From positions 2,604,001-2,668,000 of the forward strand of contig NZ_CP038462.1 of NCBI RefSeq assembly GCF_004777465.1: 64,000 bases of DNA. The letters are read 5' to 3'. Below the pieces are notes generated by a model. The model was not told the DNA's origin, ran no database searches, and worked only from the letters and a program-made list of their open reading frames with translations. This DNA comes from Nocardioides daphniae. Lineage in GTDB: Bacteria; Actinomycetota; Actinomycetes; Propionibacteriales; Nocardioidaceae. This document shows, one piece after another, positions 48,856-58,540 of this stretch. A program made the position numbers and the translations under genes. Each line of letters starts with the position of its first letter. The stretch's first letter is position 1.

Positions 48856-50411
48856 GCGCCACCCCGCGTACGTCCCTCGCGCGCCCCACCTCCGGGGCCA
48901 CGCGGACGTTCTCCTTCGCCCACGTCGCCGGGCTGGTCGTCGCACTGCTGACGCTCATCCCGCTCGGCTACGTCGTCGCGTCCGCGGTCGCGACCGGGCC
49001 GGTGGAGGCGTACGAGCTCCTCGTACGACCGCGCATCGGCGAGCTGCTGCGCAACACCATCGGCCTGACGGTGGCGACCATGGCCTCGACCGCCGCCCTC
49101 GGCGTCACGCTGGGCTGGGTCGTCGAGCGCACGGACGTACGCGGCGCCCGGTGGCTGCACGCCCTGCTGGTGGCACCGCTGGCGGTGCCGGCCTTCGTCA
49201 ACAGCTATGCGTGGATCTCGCTGAACCCCTCGGTGGTCGGCTTCTGGGGCAGCTGGCTGGTCATCACGCTCTCGTACTACCCCCTGGTCTACCTGCCCGT
49301 GGTGGCGACGCTGCGCGGCCTCGACCCCGCGCTCGAGGAGACCGCCTGGGCGCTGGGCCACTCGCGCCTGCGCAGCTTCGCGACCGTCGTGCTGCCGCAG
49401 CTGCGCCCCGCCCTCCTCGGCGGCGTGCTGCTGGTCGGCCTGCACCTGCTGGCTGAGTTCGGCGCGCTGCAGCTGCTGCGCTTCCCGACCTTCACCACCG
49501 CGATCTACGACCAGTACGGCTCCACCTACAACGGCTCGGCAGCGCCGATGCTGGCGAGCGTGCTCGTGCTCCTGTGCCTCCTGCTGCTGGTCGGCGAGCT
49601 GCGGCTGCGGGGGCAGCGCCGCTTCGCCCGGCTCGGCGGTGGCGTGGCCCGCCGCTCCGAGCCCGTACGCCTGGGCCCGCTGCGCTGGCCCGCGACCCTG
49701 GCCACCGTCGTCCTGGTCGCCCTCGCGGTCGGCGTCCCGGCGTACTCGTTGCTGCACTGGCTGCGGGTCGGCTCCTCGACCGAGTTCCCGCTGGACGAGA
49801 TCGGCGCTGCGGTCGCCTCGACGGTCGCACTGGCCGCGGCCGGTGCGGTGGCCGCCACTCTGTGCGCGCTGCCGGTGGCGTGGCTCGCCGTGCGGGTCCG
49901 TGGCCGCTGGGCCACGCTGGTCGAGCGCAGCAGCTACGTCGCCAACGCCCTGCCCGGCATCGTCGTGGGCCTGGCCCTGGTCACCGTCTCGCTGCGCGTC
50001 GTACCGCCGCTCTACCAGACCGCCGGACTGCTGGTCCTGGCCTACGTCATCCTCTTCCTCCCCCGCGCCACCGTCTCGGTGCGCGCAGGCCTCGAGCAGG
50101 CCCCGGTGCTGCTCGACGACGTCGCCGCCTCGCTGGGCCACAGCCGCCTCGCGGTCCTGCGCCGGGTGACCCTGCCGCTGATCGCCCCCAGCCTCGGCGC
50201 CGGCGCTGCCCTGGTCTTCCTGGCCGTCTCCACCGAGCTCACCGCCACCCTGATGCTCTCCCCCATCGGCACCAGCACCCTGGCGACCGAGTTCTGGTCG
50301 GCCTCCTCCGACATGCGCTACGGCGCGGCCGCTCCCTACGCCCTGCTGCTGGTGCTGATCTCGATCCCCGCCACGCTGCTGCTGATCCGCGAAAGAAGGC
50401 ACGAGTCGTGA
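48852..50411 (+). CDS. Iron(III) ABC transporter permease (two fused permease domains)
   Basis: 519 residues with two binding-protein-dependent permease domains, each with about six spans, as in FbpB/SfuB. EAA-type loops are ETAWALGHSRLRSFATVVLPQLRPALLGG and DDVAASLGHSRLAVLRRVTLPLIAPSLGAG. No ATG, GTG or TTG lies near the conserved beginning. The frame opens at a CTG that overlaps the previous stop (CTGA at 48852-48855), with GGAGG 10 bases upstream, so I propose a CTG start. The following ATPase GTG overlaps its stop. Confidence 0.88.
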   Translation: MSATPRTSLARPTSGATRTFSFAHVAGLVVALLTLIPLGYVVASAVATGPVEAYELLVRPRIGELLRNTIGLTVATMASTAALGVTLGWVVERTDVRGARWLHALLVAPLAVPAFVNSYAWISLNPSVVGFWGSWLVITLSYYPLVYLPVVATLRGLDPALEETAWALGHSRLRSFATVVLPQLRPALLGGVLLVGLHLLAEFGALQLLRFPTFTTAIYDQYGSTYNGSAAPMLASVLVLLCLLLLVGELRLRGQRRFARLGGGVARRSEPVRLGPLRWPATLATVVLVALAVGVPAYSLLHWLRVGSSTEFPLDEIGAAVASTVALAAAGAVAATLCALPVAWLAVRVRGRWATLVERSSYVANALPGIVVGLALVTVSLRVVPPLYQTAGLLVLAYVILFLPRATVSVRAGLEQAPVLLDDVAASLGHSRLAVLRRVTLPLIAPSLGAGAALVFLAVSTELTATLMLSPIGTSTLATEFWSASSDMRYGAAAPYALLLVLISIPATLLLIRERRHES

Positions 50412-51439
50412 CCACCCTGCACCTGCGCGGCGTCTCCAAGTCGTTCGGCACCGTCGAGGCCGTCAAGGAGCTCACCCTGACGGTCCCGCACCAGTCGCTC
50501 ACCGCGGTGCTCGGCCCCTCGGGCTGCGGCAAGACGACCTTGCTGCGGCTGATCGCCGGCTTCCTGCGCCCCGACGCCGGCGAGATCGCCTTCGACGACC
50601 GCGTCGTCGCCGGGCCGTCGACCTGGGTCGCTCCCCAACAGCGCCGCGTCGGCTACCTGCCGCAGGAGGGGGCGCTCTTCCCCCACCTCGACGTGGCCGC
50701 CAACATCGGCTTCGGGCTGTCGCGCGCGGAGCGGACGCCGGCCCGGATCGCCGAGCTGCTCGACCTCGTGGAGCTGCCGCACGCGATGGCCTCGCGCCAG
50801 CCGCACGAGCTCTCCGGCGGCCAGCAGCAGCGGGTCTCCCTGGCCCGCGCGATGGCGCCGCGCCCCCACCTGGTGCTGCTCGACGAGCCCTTCTCGGCGC
50901 TCGACACCGGACTGCGGGAGACCACCGGTCGGGCCGTGGTCCGCGCACTGCGGGCCGCCGGCGCCACCGGGCTGCTCATCACCCACGACCAGAACGAGGC
51001 CATGAGCCTCTCCGACCAGGTCGCGACCATGCGGGCCGGGCGGCTGGTGCAGGCGGCGACCCCGTTCGAGACGTACGCCTTCCCTGCCGACGCCGAGGTC
51101 GCCCGCTTCGTCGGGGGCGCCAACGTGGTCGCCGGCACCGCCGACGGCGGCACGGTGACCTGCCCGCTCGGCGCGCTCGCGACCGAGTCGCCCGTGACCG
51201 GCGAGGTGCGGGCCGTGGTCCGGCCCGAGCAGGTCGAGCTGACGCCTGCGCAACCCGACTCCGACGTGGCCGCGGTGGCCACCGTGCTCGAGGTCAGCTA
51301 CTACGGCCACGACGCTGCCGTACGCCTGTCCCACGGCGAGGGCGAGCTGCTCGCCCGGGTCAACGGCACCGAGGTCCCGCGCGTCGGCGACCGGGTGGCG
51401 GTCCGCGTGCGGGGCCCGGTGCACACCATCCCCGCCTGA
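50408..51439 (+). CDS. Iron(III) ABC transporter ATP-binding protein
   Basis: 343 residues. Walker A is GPSGCGKTT, the Q-loop region is GYLPQEGALFPHLDV, the signature is LSGGQQQRVSLARA and Walker B is LVLLDEPFSALD, then the switch His in LLITHDQNEAM. A C-terminal TOBE-like domain (about 240-343) is typical of FbpC. GTG overlaps the permease stop (GTGA). It completes a standard three-gene importer. The next gene starts 70 bases on with its own iron box. Confidence 0.92.
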   Translation: MTTLHLRGVSKSFGTVEAVKELTLTVPHQSLTAVLGPSGCGKTTLLRLIAGFLRPDAGEIAFDDRVVAGPSTWVAPQQRRVGYLPQEGALFPHLDVAANIGFGLSRAERTPARIAELLDLVELPHAMASRQPHELSGGQQQRVSLARAMAPRPHLVLLDEPFSALDTGLRETTGRAVVRALRAAGATGLLITHDQNEAMSLSDQVATMRAGRLVQAATPFETYAFPADAEVARFVGGANVVAGTADGGTVTCPLGALATESPVTGEVRAVVRPEQVELTPAQPDSDVAAVATVLEVSYYGHDAAVRLSHGEGELLARVNGTEVPRVGDRVAVRVRGPVHTIPA

Positions 51440-51476
51440 GCGGGAGCGTGCTCGGTCTGATCCGTGACGCAACTTC

Positions 51477-51495
51477 TTAGGCAAGGCTTTCCTCA
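51477..51495. promoter_or_regulatory. DtxR/IdeR-like iron box upstream of the fused acyl-transfer gene
   Basis: TTAGGCAAGGCTTTCCTCA matches TTAGGTTAGGCTAACCTAA at 14 of 19 positions. It lies directly upstream of the -10 element at 51498, where a repressor would cover the -35 region. Confidence 0.62.
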
Positions 51496-51497
51496 TC

Positions 51498-51503
51498 TAG
51501 GCT
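51498..51503 (+). promoter_or_regulatory. Leaderless -10 element of the fused acyl-transfer gene
   Basis: TAGGCT followed by 6 bases and the ATG at 51510; no ribosome site is present. Confidence 0.57.
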
Positions 51504-51509
51504 GTGCCC

Positions 51510-54168
51510 ATGGACGCCCTTCTGTGCGGACGGGCGCTGCGGCTCGGGCAGCACGACGACGCTGTCGCCGTGCTCGACGCCGGCGGCACGCAGCTGACCC
51601 ATGCCGAGCTTGCCGACCTCGTCGCCCGACGCGCGGCGTCGTGGGGACCGGCCCGACGCCTCGTCCTGATCGAGGGCGGCAACCGCCTCGACGCCCTGGT
51701 CGCCCACCTGGCCGCAGTGGAGCACGGGCACGTCTCCCTGCTCGTCCCGCCGCGCGACCCGGCAGCCGCCAGGCATCCGCTCGCGACGGCGTACGACGTC
51801 GACATCGAGTGCAGCGAGGCCGGTGACGTGGTGCACCGCGACACCTCCACCCACGACCTGCACCCCGACCTGGCGATGCTGTCGAGCACCTCCGGCTCGA
51901 CGGGCTCACCCAAGCTGGTCCGGCTCTCGGCAACCAACCTGACCGCCAACGCGGAGTCGATCGCCGACTACCTCGGCCTCGGCGACGGCGACCGCGCGCT
52001 CACCAGCCTGCCGCTGCACTACTGCTACGGCCTCTCGGTGGTCCACAGCCACCTGCTCGCCGGCGGCGCACTCGTGCTCACCGAGGCCAGCGTGGTGGAC
52101 GAGGAGTTCTGGGCCGTGGCGCGACGCCACCGCGCCACCTCGTTCGCGGGGGTGCCCCACACGTTTCGACCTGCTTTCCACTGCTGGGTTTCGACGCGCG
52201 CCGCCCCGCGTCCCTGCGCCAGGTCACCCAGGCTGGCGGGCGGATGGCGCCCGAGCGGGTCGTCGAGTGGGCCGAGCGCGGGCAGCGACAGGGCTGGGAC
52301 CTGGTCGTCATGTACGGCCAGACCGAGGCCACCGCGCGGATGGCCTGGCTGCCGCCGGAGCTCGCGACCACGCACCCGACGGCGATCGGTCTCCCCGTGC
52401 CCGGAGGACACCTGCGCCTGGAGCCGGTCTCGGAGAGCGACGACCCGGAGGTCGGCGAGCTCGTCTACACCGGCCCCAACGTGATGATGGGCTACGCCAC
52501 AACCCCGGCCGACCTCGCCCGGGGCGCCGAGCTGGCCGGCTGCGCACCGGCGACCTCGGTCGCCAGCGCGACGGGCTCTTCGAGGTCGTCGGCCGGCGCA
52601 GCCGCTTCGCCAAGCTCTTCGGGCTCAGGCTCGACCTCGGCACGGTCGAGGCGGCGCTCGAGGCGCGCGGGACCCCCGCGGAGATGGTCGCCACCGACCA
52701 GCACCTGCACGCCTTCGTCACCTCACCCGGCAGCCCCGCTCACGGCGGCGTGGCCGAGGCCGTCGCGGAGATCTGCCACGTGCCGCCGCACGCCGTACGT
52801 GTGCACCACCTCGCCGCGCTCCCCCGCACGGCCAACGGCAAGGTCGACCGCGGCGCACTCGCACGCCTGGCCGCCCTCGACGCCGACGCGCTGCCGCCGA
52901 CGCTCACCTCCGACGCGCCGCTCACGCCGGAGCAGTGGATCGTGCAAGCCGCCGCCGAGGTCCTCGGGCGCGACGACGCCGACCCGCTCGACTCCTTCGT
53001 GGGGCTGGGCGGCGACTCGCTGTCTTACGTCGAGCTCGCCGTGCAGCTCGAGGACCGCTTCGGCCGGGACCTGCCCGCGCAGTGGCACATCCTGAGCTTC
53101 GGCGAGCTCGCCGAGCAGCTCGCCCCGACCGAGGCCCCTACGACGACCCCCGCCGCGGAAGCGGTCGCCGAACCGGCCCAGGCACGGCTCGACACCACCA
53201 TCACGCTGCGCGCCCTGGCGATCGTCGCGATCGTCGCCAGCCACGTCGACCTCGTCGACTGGCAGGGCGGCGCCCACCTCCTGCTCGCCGTGGCGGGCTT
53301 CAACTTCGCGCGCTTCCAGCTGGGCTCGGCCATACGGGCCACCCGGATCCGGCACGGACTGACCACGCTGGGCCTGCTGCTGCTCCCTGCCGTCATCTGG
53401 GTCGGCGCCGTGGCCACGCGCCCGGGTGGCTACGACGCCACGACCGTGCTGATGCTCAACGGGGCGCTGGGGTCCGCCACCTGGGACGTGCGCTGGCAGC
53501 TGTGGTTCCTCGAGGCGCTCGTCTGGATCATGCTGGGGGCGGTGGCCCTGGTCGCGGTGCCGGCGCTCCACCGCTGGGAGCGCCGCTCCCCCTTCGGCTT
53601 CGCGCTCGCGGTGCTGGCTGCCGCCGCCCTCGTACGCCTGCTCCGCGTCGGCGTGGAGGCCGGCGACCTGGAGCGCTACACGACCGGTGTCGTCGCCTTC
53701 TTCTTCGCCCTCGGCTGGCTCGCGGCGCGCGCGGACACCACGGCGCGCCGTCTGCTGGTCACCGTGCTGGCCGCCGCGCTGACCGTCGGCTTCTTCGGCG
53801 ACCTGGCCCGCGAGGCGGTCGTCGTCGCCGGCATCGCGCTGGTCATCTGGGCGCCCCGACTGCCCGTGCCGCGACCGGTCGCGGCGACGGTGGGCCGGGT
53901 CACGGCACCGCTCGCGACGTACTCGCTCTTCGTCTACCTCACGCACTGGCAGGTCTACCCGCCGTTGGAGGACGCCGGGCACCCGTGGCTGGCGCTGGTC
54001 GCCTCCTTCGCCGTCGGGATCGCGTACGGCGTGGCGATGCGCCCGCTGCAACGGCGCCTCGCGTCGTGGCTCTCCCGGAGCGCCCCTCGGCGGGTCCCTG
54101 CGGAGCCCTCCCGGCGGCCCGCGTCCGGGGAGAGGACCGGGGTCGGCCAAGGCCTCCGGGGCAGGTAA
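51510..54168 (+). CDS. One-chain adenylation / carrier / membrane acyltransferase-3 protein (several frameshifts)
   Basis: About 886 residues. The adenylation domain (about 1-445) has SSTSGSTGSPK, VVMYGQTEAT, GELVYTGPNVMMGY, RTGDLG and PRTANGKVDR. The carrier domain (about 455-540) has GLGGDSLSYVEL, with the phosphopantetheine Ser near 502. An acyltransferase-3-like membrane domain (about 555-860) has roughly ten spans, with LRALAIVAIVASHVD and LWFLEALVWIM. The order suggests that an acid is activated, loaded on the carrier and handed to the membrane domain, which acylates something at or outside the membrane. The frame changes near 52163-52190 (two T runs, each one T too long) and near 52535-52545 (one base missing), probably sequence errors. 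Substrate and acceptor are unknown. Confidence 0.8.
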
Positions 54169-54220
54169 TCTCAGATAGTTCGACGCCAGTGCCATGGCAC
54201 CAACCACCAGGAGTGTCCGA

Positions 54221-55996
54221 GTGAGCTTGCAGAAGGTCCTCATCGCCAACCGAGGCGAGATCGCCGTCCGGGTGATCCGCGCCGCGAAGGACGCCGGGAT
54301 CGCCTCCGTCGCGGTCTACGCCGACCCCGACCGCGACGCCCTCTTCGTCCGCCTGGCCGACGAGGCACACGCCCTCGGCGGCTCGACGCCGGCCGAGTCC
54401 TACCTCGACATCGAGAAGATCATCGCGGTCGCCAAGAAGTCGGGTGCCGACTCGGTGCACCCGGGCTACGGCTTCCTCGCCGAGAACGCCCAGTTCGCCC
54501 AGGCCGTCCTCGACGCCGGGCTGATCTGGATCGGCCCCTCCCCCGAGGCGATCGACGCCCTCGGCGACAAGGCCAAGGCCAAGCACATCGCCCAGAAGGC
54601 GAACGCCCCGCTGGCCCCCGGCACCAAGGACCCCGTCGAGAACGCCGACGAGGTCGTCGCGCTGGCCAAGGAGTTCGGCCTGCCGATCGCCATCAAGGCG
54701 GTCTACGGCGGTGGCGGTCGCGGCCTCAAGGTCGCCCGCACGCTGGAGGAGATCCCCGAGCTCTTCGAGTCGGCCACCCGTGAGGCCGTCGGCGCCTTCG
54801 GCCGCGGCGAGTGCCTGGTCGAGAAGTTCCTCGACCGCCCCCGCCACGTCGAGACCCAGTGCCTGGCCGACCAGCACGGCAACGTCGTCGTCGTCTCGAC
54901 CCGCGACTGCTCGCTCCAGCGCCGCCACCAGAAGGTCGTCGAGGAGGCCCCCGCGCCGTTCCTGACCGACGAGCAGGTCGCGCGCCTCTACGAGTCCTCG
55001 AAGGCCATCCTCAAGGAGGCCGGCTACGTCGGCGCCGGCACCTGCGAGTTCCTCGTGGCCGCCGACGGCACCATCTCGTTCCTCGAGGTCAACACCCGCC
55101 TCCAGGTGGAGCACTGCGTCTCCGAGGAGGTCACCGGCATCGACCTGGTGCAGGAGATGTTCCGCATCGCCGCGGGCGAGGAGCTGGGCTACGACGACCC
55201 CGAGATCAAGGGTCACTCGATCGAGTTCCGCATCAACGCCGAGGACGCTGGCCGCAACTTCATGCCGGCTCCGGGCACCCTCACCGAGTGGGCCCCGCCG
55301 AGCGGCCCCGGCATCCGCCTGGACTCCGGCTACGAGAAGGGCGAGACCATTCCGGGCGCCTTCGACTCGCTGGTCGCCAAGCTGATCGTGAGCGGCAAGG
55401 ACCGTACCCAGGCGATCGCCCGCTCCAAGCGCGCGCTGAGCGAGTTCAAGGTCGACGGCATGCCGACGATCATCCCCTTCTTCGAGAAGGTCCTCGACGA
55501 GCCGGCCTACGTCGGCGCCTCGAACAAGTCCGGCGAGGGCTCCTTCGACGTCTACACGACGTGGATCGAGACCGACTTCGTCAACGACATCGAGCCCTTC
55601 GGCGGCGAGGCGGGCGAGACCGAGGAGGCGGGCGAGCGCCAGAAGGTCACCGTCGAGGTCGACGGTCGTCGCCTCGAGGTCGTCCTCCCGGCCGGCCTGG
55701 GTGGCCTCGGCGGCGGTGGCTCCACCGGTGCCGCCAAGAAGCCGAAGCGCGCCGCGAAGAAGGCCGGCTCGGCCGTCTCCGGTGACGCCGTCGCCTCCCC
55801 GATGCAGGGCACCATCGTGAAGATCGCCGTGGAGGAGGGCCAGGAGGTCGCCGAGGGCGACGTCGTGGTCGTGCTCGAGGCGATGAAGATGGAGCAGCCG
55901 CTCAAGGCCCACAAGGCCGGCACCGTGACCGGCCTGTCGGCCGAGGTCGGCGCCACCGTCGGCAACGGCGAGGTCATCTGCGAGCTCAAGGACTGA
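54221..55996 (+). CDS. accA3: Acyl-CoA carboxylase alpha subunit (biotin carboxylase and biotin carrier)
   Basis: 591 residues. It carboxylates biotin and carries it. The ATP-grasp part has [49 protein letters not shown] and [23 protein letters not shown] Lys/Ala-rich linker leads to a C-terminal biotinyl domain with EAMKMEQ (Lys near 556). The GTG at 54221 has AGGAG 7 bases upstream and gives the usual [12 protein letters not shown] start. It pairs with AccD5/AccE5; in M. tuberculosis AccA3 is shared by several carboxylases. A hairpin terminator follows. Confidence 0.95.
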   Translation: MSLQKVLIANRGEIAVRVIRAAKDAGIASVAVYADPDRDALFVRLADEAHALGGSTPAESYLDIEKIIAVAKKSGADSVHPGYGFLAENAQFAQAVLDAGLIWIGPSPEAIDALGDKAKAKHIAQKANAPLAPGTKDPVENADEVVALAKEFGLPIAIKAVYGGGGRGLKVARTLEEIPELFESATREAVGAFGRGECLVEKFLDRPRHVETQCLADQHGNVVVVSTRDCSLQRRHQKVVEEAPAPFLTDEQVARLYESSKAILKEAGYVGAGTCEFLVAADGTISFLEVNTRLQVEHCVSEEVTGIDLVQEMFRIAAGEELGYDDPEIKGHSIEFRINAEDAGRNFMPAPGTLTEWAPPSGPGIRLDSGYEKGETIPGAFDSLVAKLIVSGKDRTQAIARSKRALSEFKVDGMPTIIPFFEKVLDEPAYVGASNKSGEGSFDVYTTWIETDFVNDIEPFGGEAGETEEAGERQKVTVEVDGRRLEVVLPAGLGGLGGGGSTGAAKKPKRAAKKAGSAVSGDAVASPMQGTIVKIAVEEGQEVAEGDVVVVLEAMKMEQPLKAHKAGTVTGLSAEVGATVGNGEVICELKD

Positions 55997-56010
55997 CGTA
56001 CGTCCGTCCC

Positions 56011-56050
56011 GACGAGGGCCGTCTCCTGCGGGAGGCGGCCCTCGTCCCAT
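56011..56050 (+). terminator. Intrinsic terminator after accA3
   Basis: Arms 56011-56026 and 56031-56046 pair over 16 positions (one G-U) around loop TGCG, 14 bases past the stop, followed by CCATTT. Confidence 0.8.
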
Positions 56051-56063
56051 TTGTCCGCAACTG

Positions 56064-56107
56064 TGGAGTTGATGCGGCAACACGCCGAGAGCACCGCATC
56101 AACTCCA
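56064..56107. repeat. 14-bp inverted repeat between accA3 and tetR
   Basis: TGGAGTTGATGCGG (56064-56077) and its exact complement (56094-56107) flank a 16-base spacer. It is separate from the accA3 terminator and from the tetR operator, and could be a dispersed intergenic repeat or a second hairpin. Confidence 0.6.
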
Positions 56108-56131
56108 GGGTTCCGGGAAGGCGTACCAGAC

Positions 56132-56157
56132 ACATAGCGAGCACTCACTCTCTATGT
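56132..56157. promoter_or_regulatory. Probable autoregulatory operator of the TetR gene
   Basis: ACATAGCGAG and CTCTCTATGT form 10-bp arms with one mismatch around a 6-base spacer. It ends one base before the -10 hexamer at 56158. Confidence 0.55.
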
Positions 56158-56163
56158 TAGGTT
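56158..56163 (+). promoter_or_regulatory. Leaderless -10 element of the tetR gene
   Basis: TAGGTT followed by 7 bases and the GTG at 56171. Confidence 0.53.
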
Positions 56164-56170
56164 CTCCCGC

Positions 56171-56818
56171 GTGCCAGCACTCCCCACCGCCCCGCGTCGT
56201 ACGCAGGCACAACGGCGCGACGCCACGATCGGCCGACTCCTGGCCGCCACCGTCGACTGCCTGAACGACCGGGGGTACGCCGGCACCACCACCGCCGCGG
56301 TCTGCGCCGAGGCCGGCGTCAGCCAGGGTGCACTCTTCCGCCACTTCCCCACCCGGATGGCGCTGCTCGTCGCCACCGCCGAGCACGTGGCCGAGGCCAA
56401 CGTGGCGGCGTTCCGCGACGTCGTCGACGAGCCGGTCGCCGACGTCGAGCAGCTGACCCGCGTCCTGGGCCACCTGCGCAGCATCGTGCTGTCACGCGCC
56501 AACCAGACCTGGCGCGAGCTGCTGGTCGCGGCGCGCTCCGACGCGGCGCTGCGCGAGGCCATGCTCCCGGCGCGTCAGGCCTTCCAGGCGCAGATGCTCA
56601 CCACTGCCGGCGACCTGTGGGGCGACCTGCTGCCCGACGAGGAGCGCGCTCCCCTGCTCAGCCTCGTCGTCAACTTCCTCGACGGCCTCGCCTTCTCCAC
56701 CCTCGACCCCGCCTCGGAGCCGGGCGCTCCCGGCCGCACCGTCGACGCGGCGCTGGCCCTGCTCGCCCAGATGATCGTCCACCGCTACGTGCCCGACACC
56801 CCGCAGGAGACCCCATGA
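56171..56818 (+). CDS. TetR-family transcriptional regulator
   Basis: 215 residues. The N-terminal helix-turn-helix (about 15-62) reads ATIGRLLAATVDCLNDRGYAGTTTAAVCAEAGVSQGALFRHFP when joined from neighbouring codons; key parts are TTTAAVCAEAGVSQGALF. The C-terminal helical ligand domain is standard length. It is followed with an ATGA overlap by a steroid-dehydrogenase-like flavoenzyme gene, so it probably controls that operon and itself through the palindrome just upstream. The ligand is unknown. Confidence 0.88.
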   Translation: MPALPTAPRRTQAQRRDATIGRLLAATVDCLNDRGYAGTTTAAVCAEAGVSQGALFRHFPTRMALLVATAEHVAEANVAAFRDVVDEPVADVEQLTRVLGHLRSIVLSRANQTWRELLVAARSDAALREAMLPARQAFQAQMLTTAGDLWGDLLPDEERAPLLSLVVNFLDGLAFSTLDPASEPGAPGRTVDAALALLAQMIVHRYVPDTPQETP

Positions 56819-58517
56819 GCACCGACCACAGCGACTTCACCCCGACGTCATCGTCGTCGGCGCCGGGCTGGCGGGTCTGGTGGCCACGCACGAGCTGGCG
56901 AAGGCCGGCAAGAGGGTGCTCGTCCTCGACCAGGAGAACCGCAAGAACCTCGGCGGTCAGGCCCACTGGTCGCTCGGTGGGCTGCTCTTCATCGACTCCC
57001 CCGAGCAGCGCCGGATGGGCATCAAGGACTCGGTCGAGCTGGCCACCCAGGACTGGATGGGCAGCGCCCAGTTCGACCGGCTCGGCGACGGCACCGACGG
57101 CCCGGACCGCGGCGAGGACTTCTGGCCGCAGCGGTGGGCGCAGGCCTACCTGGAGTTCGCGCACGAGACCAAGCGCGACTACCTGCACGACCTCGGTCTC
57201 AAGTCGCTCCCCTTCGTCGGCTGGGCCGAGCGCGGCGACGGGCGCGCCGACGGCCACGGCAACTCGGTCCCCCGGTTCCACATCACCTGGGGCACCGGAC
57301 CTGAGGTCGTCCGCGTCTTCCTCGAGCCGGTCGAGGCGGCCGAGCAGCGCGGCCTCGTCCGCTTCGCCTTCCGCCACCAGGCCGACGAGCTGCTCACCGA
57401 GGGCGGTGCGGTCGTCGGCGTACGCGGCACCGTGCTCGCGCCGGACGACTCCGAGCGCGGCGTGAAGTCCAACCGCGACGCCGTGGGCGACTTCGAGCTG
57501 CGCGCGGGCGCCGTCGTGGTCACCTCCGGCGGCATCGGCCACAACCACGAGCTGATGCGCCAGAACTGGCCGACCGAGCGCGTGGGCCCGGCCCCGCGCC
57601 ACATGATCAGCGGCGTCCCCGCCCACGTCGACGGCCGGATGCTGGCGATCACCGAGTCGGCCGGCGCCACCATCGTCAACCGCGACCGGATGTGGGCCTA
57701 CGTCGAGGGCATCCACAACTGGGACCCGGTCTGGCCCGACCACGCCATCCGCATCCTGCCCGGGCCGTCGTCGATGTGGTTCGACGCCCACGGCAACCGG
57801 CTCAAGGGCATGTCCGGCGTGCCCGGAGCCGACTCGATCGGCTCGATGAAGCAGATCCTGGCGACCGGCCACGACTACTCGTGGTTCATCCTCACCCAGT
57901 CGATCATCGAGAAGGAGTTCGCGCTCTCCGGCTCCGAGCAGAACCCGGACATGACCGGCAAGGACATCAAGTTCCTGCTGCAGTCACGTCTGGCCAAGGG
58001 GGCGCCGGGCCCCGTCGAGGACTTCAAGCAGCACGGCGAGGACTTCGTGGTCGCCGACAACCTGGCCGACCTGGTCGCCGGGATGAACAAGATCACCCGC
58101 GGCCCCGAGCTCGACCTCGCCCAGGTCGAGCGCCAGGTCGTCGCCCGCGACCGCGAGCTCGGCAACGACTTCGGCAAGGACGTGCAGCTGATGGTGATGG
58201 CCAACGCGCGCCGCTCCCGCACCGACAAGCTGGTCCGGGTGGCCAAGCCGCACCGCATCCTCGACCCCGCCCACGGCCCGCTCATCGCGGTGCGCCTCAA
58301 CATCCTGTCGCGCAAGAGCCTGGGTGGCCTGGAGACCAACCTCGACAGCCAGTGCGTCGCCGCTGACGGCACGCCGATCCCGGGCCTGTACGCCGCGGGC
58401 GAGGTCGCCGGTTTCGGTGGCGGCGGGGTGCACGGCTACAACGCCCTCGAGGGGACGTTCCTCGGCGGCTGCATCTTCTCCGGGCGTGCCGCCGGGCTGG
58501 CGCTCGCGCGGGGCTGA
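56815..58517 (+). CDS. FAD-binding dehydrogenase, 3-ketosteroid delta1-dehydrogenase-like (one frameshift)
   Basis: About 567 residues after restoring one missing base near 56842-56846. The FAD motif is DVIVVGAGLAGLVATHELA, then DQENRKNLGGQAHWSLGGLL. Later segments are VVTSGGIGHNHELM and the C-terminal FAD motif PIPGLYAAGEVAGFGGGGVH. It resembles the fumarate reductase/KstD-type flavoproteins annotated as FAD-binding dehydrogenase (Rv0785-like). The substrate may be a steroid or another hydrophobic compound; this is inferred from the family only. It is in an operon with tetR. Confidence 0.86.
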
Positions 58518-58540
58518 GCCCTACCTCTGCTGAGCCCTAC
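58513..58540. repeat. 12-bp direct repeat at convergent gene ends
   Basis: GCTGAGCCCTAC occurs at 58513-58524 and 58529-58540, period 16. It covers the stop of the flavoenzyme and the last bases of the SpoIID/LytB gene. Confidence 0.55.
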
